64,000 nt of DNA from Methanobacteriota archaeon (GTDB lineage: Archaea > Methanobacteriota > Methanobacteria > Methanobacteriales > Methanobacteriaceae): assembly GCA_023411115.1 (NCBI GenBank), contig JAEYPF010000010.1:310001-374000 (forward strand). Reading direction: 5' to 3'. The notes below the pieces were generated by a model, which saw only the letters and a program-made list of their open reading frames with translations, had not been told where the DNA came from and ran no database searches. Made by a program: the position numbers and the translations under genes. Positions 1-10,159 of this stretch are shown piece by piece; within the stretch, counting starts at the first letter, position 1, and every line of letters begins with the position of its first letter.

Positions 1-174
1 CCACAATATTGCATTTCCACATCCAAGTTCCAGTACTCTGGCATTTTCAGGAAATTTAATCTGGTCAAATATCCATAAAGTCCACTTATAGGAATTAGTT
101 CCAAACCGCCTGTTTAATTCAACCCTGGCCATAAAATTCTTTGAGTTTGCATACTGATTTAAGAGTGACTTCAT
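1..174 (-). CDS. SAM-dependent methyltransferase, N-terminal fragment cut by window edge
   Basis: The first 58 codons of a minus-strand gene are present and the rest lies before base 1. The reading frame starts at the ATG at 174 and is open to the window edge. Residues 47-55 read VLELGCGNA, the glycine-rich motif I that binds S-adenosylmethionine in class I methyltransferases. It is preceded by a helix-rich N-terminus containing FGTNSYKW. Substrate cannot be judged from the fragment. It lies about 80 bases upstream of nothing on its own strand, so it probably has its own promoter in the AT-rich gap at 175-210. Confidence 0.7.
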   Translation of the reverse strand, partial: MKSLLNQYANSKNFMARVELNRRFGTNSYKWTLWIFDQIKFPENARVLELGCGNAILW

Positions 175-210
175 TGTATTCCCATATTTTTAAAGTTTAA
201 AGTTTAAATT

Positions 211-1254
211 TTATATAACGCCGGTTGCAGTGGCTAATTCTTCAGCAGCGTCTTTTGTGAGTCCTCTATCTCCCAAAATAGTATATCTTTCTTTTCTAAT
301 TTTATGGGCAACTGTCAATGCCTCAATAATATATTCAGGATCTAAATTCAGTTCATATGCAGTGGTTGGGGCTTTTATGGTTTTTAATGTATCTCTTATA
401 AATCTCCAATCCCCACCATGAAGATACATCATCATTATGGTCCCAATACCACACTGTTCTCCATGTAATGCGGGTTTAGGGGCAACAATATCTAAAGCAT
501 GACTGAATTTGTGTTCAGAACCGCTTGCAGGCCTACTTGTTCCTGCAATGCTTATAGCCATTCCACTGCTTATCAACGCCTTAACTACAAGGGCAGCGCT
601 TTCTATATGGCCCTCTTTTATAGCATCGGCAGATTCTAAAGTCATTTTAGCTGTCATAAGTGATAATGCAGATGCTGAATCACTATAATACTCATTTAAT
701 AACCTATGAGCTAATTTCCAATCCAAAACTGCAGTATAATTTGATACAATATCCCCACATCCTGCTGCAAGAAGTCTAAATGGTGCTTTACTTATAATTT
801 CTGTATCTGCAATAACTCCAATAGGTGATTGGGCTTCAAGAGATACAGATCCCTTTTCATTCCTTATAGATGCCCTTGGTGAGGCGATTCCATCGTGTGA
901 TGCTGCTGTAGGGATGCTTATAAATTGGATACCATTTCTTGTGGATGCCAGCTTTGCAACATCGATTACTCTTCCTCCACCAACTCCTAAAACTACAGAT
1001 ACGTTTTTTGAAGCGTCCTGTATCTCCAAAACAGCTGATTCTGAAGCATTATCAATGGTAAAAGTTTCAACAGCGAATTCTTCATTTTGAAGACTTTCTA
1101 TAGCCTTCTCTCCGGCAATTTTGAGGGTATTTGGTCCACTTACCACCAATACTTTATCTTTAAACATTAGATCCTTACAGATAGAACCTGTTTCTTCAAT
1201 TACTCCCGCACCCGTATGAATTTCACGCGGCAGTTGAATTTTTCTAAAGTCCAT
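211..1254 (-). CDS. egsA: sn-glycerol-1-phosphate dehydrogenase
   Basis: This enzyme reduces dihydroxyacetone phosphate to sn-glycerol-1-phosphate, the step that sets the stereochemistry of archaeal membrane lipids. It is a cytosolic, metal-dependent NAD(P)H enzyme of the iron-alcohol-dehydrogenase-like superfamily. Seen in the sequence: the N-terminal [14 protein letters not shown] typical of the family, the dinucleotide-binding [12 protein letters not shown], the [13 protein letters not shown] segment, and two histidine regions ([10 protein letters not shown] and LHGEQCGIG) that together with the Asp form the metal site. Length of about 348 residues is normal. I chose the ATG at 1254 because AAGGA sits about seven bases before it; an in-frame ATG at 1281 would add nine residues without a visible SD. 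Confidence 0.93.
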   Translation of the reverse strand: MDFRKIQLPREIHTGAGVIEETGSICKDLMFKDKVLVVSGPNTLKIAGEKAIESLQNEEFAVETFTIDNASESAVLEIQDASKNVSVVLGVGGGRVIDVAKLASTRNGIQFISIPTAASHDGIASPRASIRNEKGSVSLEAQSPIGVIADTEIISKAPFRLLAAGCGDIVSNYTAVLDWKLAHRLLNEYYSDSASALSLMTAKMTLESADAIKEGHIESAALVVKALISSGMAISIAGTSRPASGSEHKFSHALDIVAPKPALHGEQCGIGTIMMMYLHGGDWRFIRDTLKTIKAPTTAYELNLDPEYIIEALTVAHKIRKERYTILGDRGLTKDAAEELATATGVI

Positions 1255-1281
1255 ATTATCGTCCTTATTAGTCATATTCAT

Positions 1282-1618
1282 TTATCTTGCTTTGCGGTTT
1301 ATTTTTTTAAACCTATATCTTTTTCTATTTCAAACTTTCTCTAATTCCATTAAAACCTGTAAATTCAGTTAATTTAAATAAAAACTTTTAATAATCAATA
1401 ATTTCAAAACAATCAAAATTCATATTTAAGTACAACGAAAAAATAATATGAATGGGTAAATTATATAAAGTAATATTAAAAAATAAATTAAAGAATTAAC
1501 ATTGGTCATCTTTATAACAGAAACATCTTTTTTCTGATGGCTGAAGATAACACTGAAAAAAGCATTATAGCATTAATTCAGGCAAGTTAACATATTAAAC
1601 TGATTAGGAGTGAATAAA
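1282..1618. other. AT-rich intergenic region
   Basis: The gap between divergent egsA and the small basic gene holds A/T runs compatible with promoters in both directions. No open frame, RNA gene or strong hairpin is visible. Confidence 0.5.
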
Positions 1619-1711
1619 ATGGCAAAAGTTAAAGGAACTAAAGTTAGAACAAGACAAAAACCGCATTATAAAAAAGCAGGAAGTAAAAGAGGAAGAGGCG
1701 TGAAGCATTAA
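1619..1711 (+). CDS. 30-residue, strongly basic small protein
   Basis: A very short frame starts at the ATG at 1619, preceded by AGGAGTG at good spacing, and ends in TAA at 1709-1711. The peptide is 30 residues with about thirteen Lys or Arg, no acidic residue, and a MAKVKGTKVRTRQ start followed by HYKKAGSKRGRGVKH. The composition and glycine/arginine-rich tail look like a small ribosomal or RNA-binding protein, and it is flanked by long AT-rich gaps, so it seems to be a single-gene transcript. I do not recognise the family. The SD, the bias to AAA/AGA codons and the sharp composition argue against chance, but homologues would be needed to be certain. Confidence 0.65.
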   Translation: MAKVKGTKVRTRQKPHYKKAGSKRGRGVKH

Positions 1712-1943
1712 TAGCCTTAATTAAGTAATGTTTTAAACAGTTCTAAGTATAAAACGCTTATCTTTCTTTTTAATTATAATTAAGTATTAATTCTTATTAA
1801 AATTAAATATAACCCTTTTTTTATTTTTCAATAATTAATTCTATCAATTTTATAGTTTAATGATTATAATAATATTTAAACTAATTTTAAAAGAAAAAAG
1901 AAGATATTAAATCAAATAAATAGTCTAGTCAATAATTTACCTA

Positions 1944-3155
1944 TCATGTCGTTGCTTGTTTGTATATGGCAGTGATTATAGCATTCAAATCTCCAGAGTA
2001 AATGTAGTCATATCCATTATTTTTGAGATATTGATCTGGGTGTGCTAAACCTGTAAAGCTAGATGGACTATAATTATCATCATGTGCCCTTGGCAACCAT
2101 GCTAAACCAGTTATATCAACAGACCATGGAGCCATCCATACACAAAATACTTTTCTGGTTCCCACTAACTTCTTATAATAGCTCTGTCCCATTTCATATA
2201 TTACCCCTGCATCAGCGCCGCCATATATATCAACTATTAACGCATTTGCAGGCACACTACTATTTTGAAGCACAGAATAATGAGTATTGGTACCTAAACC
2301 TGCATTTATTGCAGTTATCCCCAAAGCTTTTAGACCATTTATAATAGCGTTAATTCTATTTATATCGGTTGTTACTCCGTTTATATTATCACTGGTAATA
2401 TATACTGTCCTAGCTTGTGTTATAACTGATTTTGTAACGGTTGACCATGCATTTACTGTAACATAATTTGGTAGTACGTTATTTGTTTTGTAGTAATTGA
2501 GTATCTTTGAATACATGTAAATTAAGGATTCGGGTCTTAATTTACCAAGAGTACTCGTTGCATAGTTTGGTACAACACCATTTGCATCTACAAATGCATT
2601 GACTCTTTTAGCGAGGTCTAAATAATCTGCCTTACAGATATTCCCGCTGGTAATGCTTTCACATGGCTGGGTTGAAGCACCTACATTTTTAAGATTTATA
2701 GGAGTTGTTATTTTGCTGTTTATCTGTAGTAAATCTGCAGTCAGCAGTTTTAAGAAGTCTGGCATTTTAACCTGAACTGTACCAATTGTAACGTAATTTG
2801 GAAGACAATGGTTAGTTTCTATGTATGCTTTGACTTTGGCTGCTGCATCGTTGATTTGACTTATAGTAAAACTTGTTGAAGTCACTGTTGCAGTTTTTAC
2901 TTCTCCCGCTGCAGCGTTTTGTTCTTGTGTACCAATACTGGTAGATTTTGTTACATTTGTTATGTTATTAACTACAGTATCTTGAATTTTAGCTGATTCA
3001 TTCGTACCAGCCTGTGTGTTAACTTTTTCTTGTACAGTACTGTTATTAACAGACTGCATTTCTGCAGTCCCTATCTCTGATGCGCTTGCGTTCGAGATAC
3101 TAACCAGTAATAAACTGGATATTAACAGGACTGCAAAAAGCAATTTCCTTGTAAT
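1944..3155 (-). CDS. Secreted pseudomurein-binding-repeat surface protein
   Basis: An exported protein probably bound to the pseudomurein wall. After a signal peptide (TRKLLFAVLLISS..., ending near NASA) and a Thr/Asn/Gln-rich linker come pseudomurein-binding repeats: one with IETNHCLPNYVTI and PDFLKLL, another with FVDANGVVPNYAT and LIYMYSKIL, and a half repeat NNVLPNYVTV. The last 150 residues form a separate domain (DIYGGADAGVIYEMG, FCVWMAPW) that I do not recognise. The start is odd. GGAGG at 3163-3167 is seven bases before ATT at 3155, which gives an ideal signal peptide; the only conventional in-frame start, TTG at 3176, lies upstream of the SD and would prepend MGIGGG. I take ATT as the likely start. 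Confidence 0.82.
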   Translation of the reverse strand: MTRKLLFAVLLISSLLLVSISNASASEIGTAEMQSVNNSTVQEKVNTQAGTNESAKIQDTVVNNITNVTKSTSIGTQEQNAAAGEVKTATVTSTSFTISQINDAAAKVKAYIETNHCLPNYVTIGTVQVKMPDFLKLLTADLLQINSKITTPINLKNVGASTQPCESITSGNICKADYLDLAKRVNAFVDANGVVPNYATSTLGKLRPESLIYMYSKILNYYKTNNVLPNYVTVNAWSTVTKSVITQARTVYITSDNINGVTTDINRINAIINGLKALGITAINAGLGTNTHYSVLQNSSVPANALIVDIYGGADAGVIYEMGQSYYKKLVGTRKVFCVWMAPWSVDITGLAWLPRAHDDNYSPSSFTGLAHPDQYLKNNGYDYIYSGDLNAIITAIYKQATT

Positions 3156-3712
3156 TATACCGCCTCCGATTCCCAATCAAAAACTTCATAAAAGTTTTTC
3201 TATAGGTGTGCAGAAATTTGCTGGCATAATATATAAATATTTTGATTTTAATCCCTGAAAAAGACCGCTTTAGAGCTCTTTTCATGATTTAAAGAGCTAT
3301 TTGAAGTTATATAAAATTAAGTATCTTGATAAGTTCCATTAATTAGTACTTTTAACAAATAAGGTTGTTTAAAATGTTATTTAGCAAAAATAAGTGCATT
3401 CATAATTTTTACATATTGCAAAAACAACCCCTAATTATTTAAAAATATCTATTAGCTGTTTATTTGGATTAAAACCATTTTTTTGGGAAATCTAAGAATT
3501 TAGGCCATCCATATTAAATTATTAGAGATTTGTATGTTTGAATTTTTTATTATAAATCTAATATTCCTAAATCATTTTTTTACAGGATTTAAGTTTAAAT
3601 ATATTACTGAAATAAACAAAAATATTATAAAATAAATAAAAAATTATACTTAAAAATAATATATCAATAAATTACAACTACTTAATTGTTAAATAATTAT
3701 TTAAAAACAGAT
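3156..3712. promoter_or_regulatory. Divergent AT-rich promoter region
   Basis: The gap lies between two divergent genes. A TATA-like stretch, read on the minus strand at about 3228-3240, is placed about 75-85 bases before the surface-protein start. On the plus side the last 150 bases are almost pure A/T, with several possible TATA boxes and no SD before the PAP2 gene. Nothing else is apparent. Confidence 0.4.
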
Positions 3713-4279
3713 ATGATGATTGAAGAAATAAATCAGGTCTTATTCACTTTTATAAACCAATACACTGGTTTAAGTCCTTTTATAGATAGTATTGCCGTAG
3801 TAGCAGCACAATACATGCCCATAATTTTTGCCCTATGGCTAATATATCTATGGATTAAAAAAGGAAATAAACATAAAAATATTGTTTTATATAGCTTATA
3901 TGCAGCTATATTAGGGCTTATCCTGAATTTTGTAATAAAAATCTTTTATTTTCATCCAAAACCATTTATGGTGCCTGTTTGGATACCATTGTTTTCAGTT
4001 TCTGCGGGGACTTCATTTCCTTCGGATCAGGTTACATTCATGCTCTCTGTAGCATTGATGATGATATATTTTAAAGAAACAAGGAAATCTGGAATAGTAT
4101 TATTTATTTTAGGAATAACTGGAGGTTTTGTTAATATATTTAGTGATGTGAATTTTCCACTCGATATCTTTGGATCAGTGGGCATTGCAATAGTAAGCAC
4201 TGTAATTATATACCTTTTTAAGGAGAAATTGGCACCATTAAATCAGATTTTCAGGTTGATATATCAAATATTAAAATAA
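3713..4279 (+). CDS. PAP2-fold membrane protein lacking catalytic residues
   Basis: A membrane protein of 188 residues with about five hydrophobic helices and the layout of PAP2/BcrC-type lipid-pyrophosphate phosphatases. The three signature motifs are recognisable by position, but each has lost key residues. Motif 1 is K76-x6-KP instead of K-x6-RP. Motif 2 reads SFPSDQ (residues 101-106), with Gln where the catalytic His should be. In motif 3 the expected Arg and nucleophilic His are Asn141 and Asn147, while the final Asp151 is kept. So the fold is supported but phosphatase activity is doubtful. The ATG at 3713 starts the first helix; an upstream in-frame TTG at 3686 has no better context. 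It is flanked by AT-rich gaps, apparently transcribed alone. Confidence 0.75.
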   Translation: MMIEEINQVLFTFINQYTGLSPFIDSIAVVAAQYMPIIFALWLIYLWIKKGNKHKNIVLYSLYAAILGLILNFVIKIFYFHPKPFMVPVWIPLFSVSAGTSFPSDQVTFMLSVALMMIYFKETRKSGIVLFILGITGGFVNIFSDVNFPLDIFGSVGIAIVSTVIIYLFKEKLAPLNQIFRLIYQILK

Positions 4280-4567
4280 TTTAAAATAGCTTGGATATAT
4301 TCTTAAAAATCATTTGTTCCTTATATCATTTATTTGAAATCTAAAAAATTATTTTTTAAAGATACCTTTAATCTTAAATAATTAAAGCAACAACTATCTA
4401 CTATAATATTAAAATATTCTCATAGTGCAAATGAATGTATAAATCATTCAATTAATTGCAAGTGAATGATTTAATTAATGTTTATGAATAACTGTATGCA
4501 GAACATGAACAAAAAATTTTAATTACTTTAAATACTTTTTATTATTAGATTTTAATTAGGTGAATAA

Positions 4568-5977
4568 ATGACAGATTTCAGTGAATGGTTCCACAATATC
4601 TTAGAAGAGGCAGAAATAATCGATGATAGATATCCTGTAAAGGGAATGCATGTTTGGCAGCCCCAAGGATTTAAGATAAGAAAATATACTCTGGAAATTC
4701 TTCAAAATATTTTAGATAAAACACATGAAGAAGTACTTTTCCCATTACTGATTCCTGAAGATGAACTTGCAAAGGAAGCCATACATGTTAAAGGGTTTGA
4801 AGAAGAAGTTTACTGGGTTACACACGGCGGATTAACTGAATTAAATAAAAAGTTGGCACTTCGCCCTACAAGCGAAACAGCAATGTATCCTATATTCTCA
4901 TTATGGGTAAGATCTCACAATGATCTTCCAATGAGGTTTTATCAGATTGTTAACACCTTTAGATATGAAACAAAACATACAAGGCCTTTAATAAGGGTCA
5001 GAGAAATTACTACATTTACAGAGGCGCATACTGTACATGCGACTGAAGATGAATGTGAAGAAGAAGTACAAAACGCTATTAAAATTTACAAAGAGTTCTT
5101 TGACACTCTCGGAATCCCTTATATGATTAGTAAAAGACCTCAATGGGATAAATTCCCTGGTGCTAAATATACTGTGGCATTTGACACCATCATGCCAGAT
5201 GGAAAAACACTTCAAATCGGAACTGTCCATAATCTTGATCAAACCTTTGCAAAGACATTCGATATAACCTATGAAACAGAGGATGGAGAACATGAATACG
5301 TATATCAGACATGTTATGGTATATCCGATAGAGTTATAGCTTCAATTATAGGAATTCATGGAGATGAGAAAGGATTATGCCTACCGCCAGCAGTTGCACC
5401 ATATCAAGTAGTTATCGTTCCAATTATATTTAAAAAAGGCGCAGAAGAAGTTTTAGAGTTCTGCAAAGATACAGAAATTAAACTTAAAAATGCTGGTTTA
5501 AGGGTTCATTTTGATGACCGAGATTTAAGAGCAGGTAAGAAGTTTTATGAACATGAAATGAGAGGAATCCCTTTAAGAATGGAAATAGGTCCTCGCGATA
5601 TTGAAAATAAAAACGCTGTAATCTTTAGAAGAGATAAACTTGAAAAAGAAACAATTTCAATTGACTCTGATGAATTTATAAATGAAATCAAGACCACTTT
5701 AGATAATATAAGTCATGATATGAAAGATAAAGCATGGGAATCGTTTAACACGCATATAAGAGGTGCTGAAACCGCTGAAGAGGCTGGTAGGGAAATTGAA
5801 GAAAATAAAGGAATAGTTACTTTCCACTGGTGTGGAGATGAATCATGCGGAAAAGAATTTGAAGAAAAGGTTAGAGTGGACATTCTTGGAGTTAAAGAAG
5901 ATGAAGCAGGATCATGCCAATGTATTAACTGCGGAGAGTCCGCCACATGTAAAACTATGATTGCAAAAACCTATTAA
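4568..5977 (+). CDS. proS: Prolyl-tRNA synthetase, archaeal/eukaryotic type
   Basis: Charges tRNA-Pro with proline in the cytosol. The 469-residue length is that of the archaeal/eukaryotic (ProS3) form without the bacterial editing insertion. Class II motifs are visible: [10 protein letters not shown] in the proline-binding region, motif 2 [16 protein letters not shown], and motif 3 [14 protein letters not shown]. The anticodon-binding domain follows ([24 protein letters not shown]). The C-terminal zinc-binding domain carries CGDESC and CQCINC, and the chain ends in a Tyr, as in this subgroup. SD AGGTGA precedes the ATG. It is followed 18 bases later by a secreted hypothetical gene and may share its transcript. 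Confidence 0.97.
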   Translation: MTDFSEWFHNILEEAEIIDDRYPVKGMHVWQPQGFKIRKYTLEILQNILDKTHEEVLFPLLIPEDELAKEAIHVKGFEEEVYWVTHGGLTELNKKLALRPTSETAMYPIFSLWVRSHNDLPMRFYQIVNTFRYETKHTRPLIRVREITTFTEAHTVHATEDECEEEVQNAIKIYKEFFDTLGIPYMISKRPQWDKFPGAKYTVAFDTIMPDGKTLQIGTVHNLDQTFAKTFDITYETEDGEHEYVYQTCYGISDRVIASIIGIHGDEKGLCLPPAVAPYQVVIVPIIFKKGAEEVLEFCKDTEIKLKNAGLRVHFDDRDLRAGKKFYEHEMRGIPLRMEIGPRDIENKNAVIFRRDKLEKETISIDSDEFINEIKTTLDNISHDMKDKAWESFNTHIRGAETAEEAGREIEENKGIVTFHWCGDESCGKEFEEKVRVDILGVKEDEAGSCQCINCGESATCKTMIAKTY

Positions 5978-5995
5978 ACAGAAACGGGGAAATAG

Positions 5996-6691
5996 ATGAA
6001 CATAAGAGTCATAATTGTTGTATTGATAATTTTACTTTTTGCTTTAGCTTCTGGAATGTTAAGTTATTCTATGTCAGGAGGAACATCTCTTAACAAAGCA
6101 TATAGCAATGGAAATATCAAAGTAGTCCAGAAAACTGCAGCAGGTGCAATTCCACATGAAGTTAGTATAATGAATAATGGGAATAGTGCTGTTAAAGTTA
6201 AAAAAGGAGATGTTCTTGCAAGCACTGTATCCCAAAATCTTGTAATTGCAGAAGATAAGCAGATATCAGCAAATTCAAATGAAACTGTAAAAGCATATTG
6301 CCTGTATCCTTCTCCAAGAGCTGTTGTAAATTCCAAGTTGTTACCTGTAAACGACACAAATAACGCCATAAATCGAGTGATAAGTAACTCAAATCCATCA
6401 GATCCTCAAAGTGCAATGAAAGCTCAGCTTCAAATTTGGGTAATCACATCAGAAGGAAATTTAAATATATATACAGGAGAGCCAGTATCTGTTGTAGAAA
6501 ACCAGAACATCACATGGAGACAATTCCGCCAGAATGTTACCAGCGCTAAAAACGATGTTATGACTTTATTCAATGTTACAGAAGATCAAATTAAAAACCT
6601 AAATCAAACAAAATTGAACTCTGGACAAACTCAATCCTGGATAGACAGTACTATAAACTGGATCAAAGGAACTTTAGGGATTGGACAGTAG
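5996..6691 (+). CDS. Membrane-anchored extracytoplasmic protein of unknown function
   Basis: 231 residues with an N-terminal hydrophobic helix (residues 4-22) that is a signal anchor or uncleaved signal, then a hydrophilic region outside the membrane. The sequence has alternating polar/hydrophobic stretches (EVSIMNNGNSAVKVKKGDVLAS) that look like a beta-sandwich, a single Cys, several NxT/S sites, and a C-terminal helical part (TWRQFRQNVTSAKNDV). I do not recognise the family. SD GGGGAAA lies before the ATG, and the gene begins 18 bases after proS, so the two may be cotranscribed. Confidence 0.7.
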   Translation: MNIRVIIVVLIILLFALASGMLSYSMSGGTSLNKAYSNGNIKVVQKTAAGAIPHEVSIMNNGNSAVKVKKGDVLASTVSQNLVIAEDKQISANSNETVKAYCLYPSPRAVVNSKLLPVNDTNNAINRVISNSNPSDPQSAMKAQLQIWVITSEGNLNIYTGEPVSVVENQNITWRQFRQNVTSAKNDVMTLFNVTEDQIKNLNQTKLNSGQTQSWIDSTINWIKGTLGIGQ

Positions 6692-6750
6692 TGAATTGAA
6701 ATAAGGATTCAAACTATCTGTGTAAATAATTTGATTAAGGAGTTTATCAT

Positions 6751-7431
6751 ATGGAAAAAACATTTGCCATAATTCCAGTATCAAAATTTAAAGATGCAAA
6801 AACCAGATTATCTCCAAAATTATCCGTAATAGAACGCGAAAATCTCTTAAAAGCCATGTTAAAAGACGTAATTGGAGTCTTAAATGGGTTAGTTGAAAAT
6901 ATAGTAATTATAAGCTCTGATGATGATGTTTTAAATTTTGTTAATGAACTTGGCGTTGAAACTTTAAAAGAAGAGGGTATCACTGATTTAAACGGCGCAT
7001 TGGCTCAGGCCATCGATTATTGCTCTAAATTTTGCGGCAAAGTGCTTATAGTACCTTCTGATGTGCCGTTAATTAAAAAAGATCATGTTAAAGGGATATT
7101 AAATAGAGGTTCGGAATTTGATGTTGTTATTGCTCCTGCAAAAGGAGGAGGTACAAACGCACTTCTATGTCCAACTTCTTCATTTTCTGTAAAATTCGGG
7201 GATTACAGCTTCTTTGAGCATATAGATGAAGCCAAAATAAAAGGTTTTACCTACAGTATTTATGATTCGTTTTATTTATCACTGGACGTCAATACTGCAG
7301 AAGATCTGGGAGAAATAATGCTTCATGGAATAGGTACTGAAGCAAGGAGTTATTTAAAAAGAGTGCAGCTTAAAGTAAGATCTAATCATGGCTCTGAAAG
7401 GCTAGATGTTAATCGAGAGGCCACCGTATGA
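6751..7431 (+). CDS. cofC: 2-phospho-L-lactate guanylyltransferase
   Basis: Makes the activated lactyl (or enolpyruvyl/glyceryl) nucleotide used to build the side chain of coenzyme F420, the hydride carrier of methanogenesis. The N-terminus [17 protein letters not shown] is the CofC version of the nucleotidyltransferase loop, followed by [17 protein letters not shown] for metal/nucleotide binding, and [12 protein letters not shown]. The 226-residue length is normal. SD AAGGAG sits before the ATG. The last codons overlap the next gene by four bases (ATGA), so cofC and thiD are translationally coupled. Confidence 0.93.
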   Translation: MEKTFAIIPVSKFKDAKTRLSPKLSVIERENLLKAMLKDVIGVLNGLVENIVIISSDDDVLNFVNELGVETLKEEGITDLNGALAQAIDYCSKFCGKVLIVPSDVPLIKKDHVKGILNRGSEFDVVIAPAKGGGTNALLCPTSSFSVKFGDYSFFEHIDEAKIKGFTYSIYDSFYLSLDVNTAEDLGEIMLHGIGTEARSYLKRVQLKVRSNHGSERLDVNREATV

Positions 7432-8174
7432 TTGCAATGTCAATCGCTGGTTTTGATCCTTCAGGCGGTGCAGGAGTTTTAAATGATGTCAAAACTTTTT
7501 CTGCATTTGGTGTTTATGGAACTGCTGTAATAACTGCCCTCACTGCCCAAAATATAAATAATGTAGAGGGAATTCAACCAGTAGATACTCAATTCATTAA
7601 AAAACAGATTGATGCTGTTTTGAAACAGGAAAAAATTGAATTTGTAAAAACTGGAATGCTTTACTCCAGTGAAATCATTAAAACAGTTGCTAAAAAGGTT
7701 AATGAATATGGATTAAAAGTTGTGGTTGATCCTGTAATGATAGCAGGTTCTGGAGGGCCTTTATATAAAAAAGACTTTGTTAGATCCTTGAAAAAGCATC
7801 TTTTACCCATTTCCATATTGGCTACCCCTAATATACATGAAGCTCAGGAAATTTCTGGTATTAAAATAGAGAACACAGAAGATTCTATCGAGGCTGCACT
7901 TAAAATTGGAGAAACCTGTAATGTTGTAGTAACTGGAGGGCATCTTCAAGGATCTGATGTGCTTTTCAATGGTTCAATTAAAGTTATAGAAGGAGAACTC
8001 ATTGAAAGTAGTAATACTCATGGTAGCGGTTGTGCCTACTCCTCTGCAATTGTTGCATCCCTTGTAAAAGGAGATGATGTTGAAACTGCTGTTAGAAAAG
8101 CCAGAAAATTTGTAAAAGAAAGTATAAAGTATGGAAGTAAAGGTACTTTGAATCAGTTCTGGAAATGCACTTAA
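7428..8174 (+). CDS. thiD: Hydroxymethylpyrimidine/phosphomethylpyrimidine kinase
   Basis: Phosphorylates the pyrimidine precursor of thiamine twice (HMP to HMP-PP). It is a ribokinase-fold enzyme: substrate-binding [19 protein letters not shown] at the N-terminus, [14 protein letters not shown] in the middle, and the [13 protein letters not shown] anion hole with catalytic Cys near the end. At 248 residues it is the kinase domain alone; many archaeal ThiD proteins carry a C-terminal ThiN domain that is absent here. The start ATG overlaps the cofC stop. The linkage of a thiamine gene to an F420 gene appears to be operon convenience rather than a pathway link. Confidence 0.93.
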   Translation: MIAMSIAGFDPSGGAGVLNDVKTFSAFGVYGTAVITALTAQNINNVEGIQPVDTQFIKKQIDAVLKQEKIEFVKTGMLYSSEIIKTVAKKVNEYGLKVVVDPVMIAGSGGPLYKKDFVRSLKKHLLPISILATPNIHEAQEISGIKIENTEDSIEAALKIGETCNVVVTGGHLQGSDVLFNGSIKVIEGELIESSNTHGSGCAYSSAIVASLVKGDDVETAVRKARKFVKESIKYGSKGTLNQFWKCT

Positions 8175-8206
8175 TTAGATTTGAAATTGCCCTATAGTCC
8201 CAATAA

Positions 8207-8653
8207 TTAAGGCACCACCAATACAGGGCGGGTCGTCTCCCTTATTACTCTTTCTGTTGTGCTTCCAAGTAAAAACCTGTCCAGGCCGTGTTTACCAGAA
8301 GCCCCCATAATAACCACATTAACGTCTTCTTCATCCATTATTTTAAGTATTACTTCATGTGGTTTGCCTTCTTCTATTTTAGATATGAATTTAACGTTTT
8401 TACATGTTCCCTGGCATTGTTTTTCTTCTAATTCTTCCTTAAATGATTCAATAGCTCTTTTTCCTTCTTTTCTCAATTCTTTCTCCAAATCTTCTCTGAA
8501 ACTTGGTAGATATGAGGGCTGCAGATAATTGACGTCGATTACGTTTAAAACGATGATATCAGCACCAGTCACGTCTGCAAGGGATAAAGCTTGTTCACCC
8601 GCTCTTTTTGAATTTTCTGAACCATCTGTAGGTAACAAAATTTTTTTATACAT
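8207..8653 (-). CDS. Universal stress protein (UspA family)
   Basis: A 148-residue cytosolic protein with the UspA fold. It starts [13 protein letters not shown], has the nucleotide-binding signature [23 protein letters not shown] (G-x2-G-x9-GS/T) and ends in PVLVVP, so it probably binds ATP. SD AAGGAGG precedes the ATG. It sits 46 bases after the MFS transporter gene on the same strand and could be its downstream partner in a stress or efflux operon. A second UspA protein is at 17608-18003. Confidence 0.9.
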   Translation of the reverse strand: MYKKILLPTDGSENSKRAGEQALSLADVTGADIIVLNVIDVNYLQPSYLPSFREDLEKELRKEGKRAIESFKEELEEKQCQGTCKNVKFISKIEEGKPHEVILKIMDEEDVNVVIMGASGKHGLDRFLLGSTTERVIRETTRPVLVVP

Positions 8654-8698
8654 ATATTAACCTCCTTGTGAATAAAATTCAATATTATCCTTGAATAC

Positions 8699-10063
8699 TC
8701 ATTTTCTAGCCAGGGAGGCGTATATACCTCCAAGGCAAAGTATGGTAAATATGATAAATGTTATCTGTATACTCTGAATCAGTGCAGGGTATTGTTCAGG
8801 CATGATCTGCACCCTACCTATCAAAATAGAGAAGATCAAAATGGCTATACCCATACTCATTACCTGACCCACCAGACGCATGGTGCTGACTGTAGCAGAA
8901 GCCACGCCAAAAAATCTTCTTTCAACAGATCCCATGATAGCATTAGTGTTTGGGGAAGAGAATAGTCCAAATCCAAGACCTAATACAAGAAGTCCCATTA
9001 GTATGTAGGTAAATGTTGTTTGTTCATTGATAAATGCAAAAATTAAAAGACCGACCGTTACCAAGGCCATCCCTACAGAAGCAATTATACGGGGTTCATA
9101 GCGATCTGAAAGTCTACCAGCAAATGGAGTAACTATAGTCATTATTATAGGCTGAGCCACTAGAATTAATCCTGCACTCTGTGGATTTAATCCTTTAACA
9201 AACTGCAGATAAAGACTCAAAAGAAATGTAACTGCAAAGGTAGCGCTGTAGTTTATGAGTGCTGCTGCATTGGAAAATGCAAATACTCTGTTTTTAAAGA
9301 AGAGTTTCATGTCCAGTACTGGACTATCTATACTCAATTCCCATCTTGTAAATCCTATAAGTACTAAAATACCTGCAATTATAGTAATTATTCCCCAAAT
9401 CTCAGGAAGCAATGAAAATCCGTATATAACCAGTACCAGGGCTATGCTGTAAAGTATTGAACCCGGTAAATCAAATTTTTCTCCCTTACATGCTGCCCAT
9501 TCCTGTCCTTTTAATTTCCAGAATATCAAAACGATTACCAGCAAACCTAATGGTACCATCAAATAGAAAAGACTTCTCCAACCAATGTAATGAGTTATAA
9601 TACCACCTAAAACAGGCCCGAGAGAAAGTCCCGTATAAACAGCCGCAATATTTATCCCAATTGCTTTTCCTCTTTCTTGAGGCGGAAATGCAGATGTTAT
9701 AATTGCCAATCCAGTAACAAAAATCATGGCGCTACCAATTCCCTGTAAAACCCTGAATCCAATAAGTGCAACGGTGGAAGGGGCCATGGCAGATAAAAGA
9801 GATGCTACTGTAAAAATAATAATTCCATAGGTAAAAATCTTTTTCATTCCATGAATATCAGCTATTCTCCCAAAAGGGACAGCAAACATGGCAGATGTTA
9901 ATAAAAATGCCGTTGGGATCCAGCTTAACAAGATAGCATCTGCAGCAAATTCAGAAGCAATTGCTGGAAGTGCAATATTAACAGAAGAACCCATAAATGG
10001 TGTTAAGAAGGAAGCTATAGTAGCAATCAACAAAGCCGACATTTTATTAACATTGTTACTCAT
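8699..10063 (-). CDS. MFS drug/solute exporter (DHA2-like)
   Basis: A polytopic inner-membrane transporter of 454 residues. The N-terminal half shows the major-facilitator order with the A-loop VPFGRIADIHGMKKIFTYG between helices 2 and 3, RVLQGIGSAMIF in helix 4, and the antiporter motif C in helix 5 (GLSLGPVLGGIITHYIGWR). This pattern, with extra central helices, fits proton-coupled multidrug exporters with about 14 spans. Substrate is not evident. SD GGTG lies before the ATG. A TATA-like run (read on the minus strand near 10110-10120) and a 9-base inverted repeat further upstream suggest regulated expression. Confidence 0.88.
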   Translation of the reverse strand: MSNNVNKMSALLIATIASFLTPFMGSSVNIALPAIASEFAADAILLSWIPTAFLLTSAMFAVPFGRIADIHGMKKIFTYGIIIFTVASLLSAMAPSTVALIGFRVLQGIGSAMIFVTGLAIITSAFPPQERGKAIGINIAAVYTGLSLGPVLGGIITHYIGWRSLFYLMVPLGLLVIVLIFWKLKGQEWAACKGEKFDLPGSILYSIALVLVIYGFSLLPEIWGIITIIAGILVLIGFTRWELSIDSPVLDMKLFFKNRVFAFSNAAALINYSATFAVTFLLSLYLQFVKGLNPQSAGLILVAQPIIMTIVTPFAGRLSDRYEPRIIASVGMALVTVGLLIFAFINEQTTFTYILMGLLVLGLGFGLFSSPNTNAIMGSVERRFFGVASATVSTMRLVGQVMSMGIAILIFSILIGRVQIMPEQYPALIQSIQITFIIFTILCLGGIYASLARK

Positions 10064-10159
10064 GGATACACCCTTTAACTAAAATTATAAAGTAATATTT
10101 GTGATTCGTATTATATAAAAATTTAGAATTAATGTTTTTAGGTATAAGGAGTATATAAC

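Noticed and set aside
230..421. Plus-strand open frame opposite egsA
   Set aside because: It lies wholly inside egsA on the other strand, has no SD and no recognisable motif.
2063..2344. Plus-strand frame opposite the pseudomurein-binding protein
   Set aside because: It is an antisense shadow of a well-supported secreted protein; composition is random-like.
6064..6416. Two minus-strand frames opposite the secreted protein after proS
   Set aside because: They overlap each other and a better plus-strand gene with an SD and a signal anchor.
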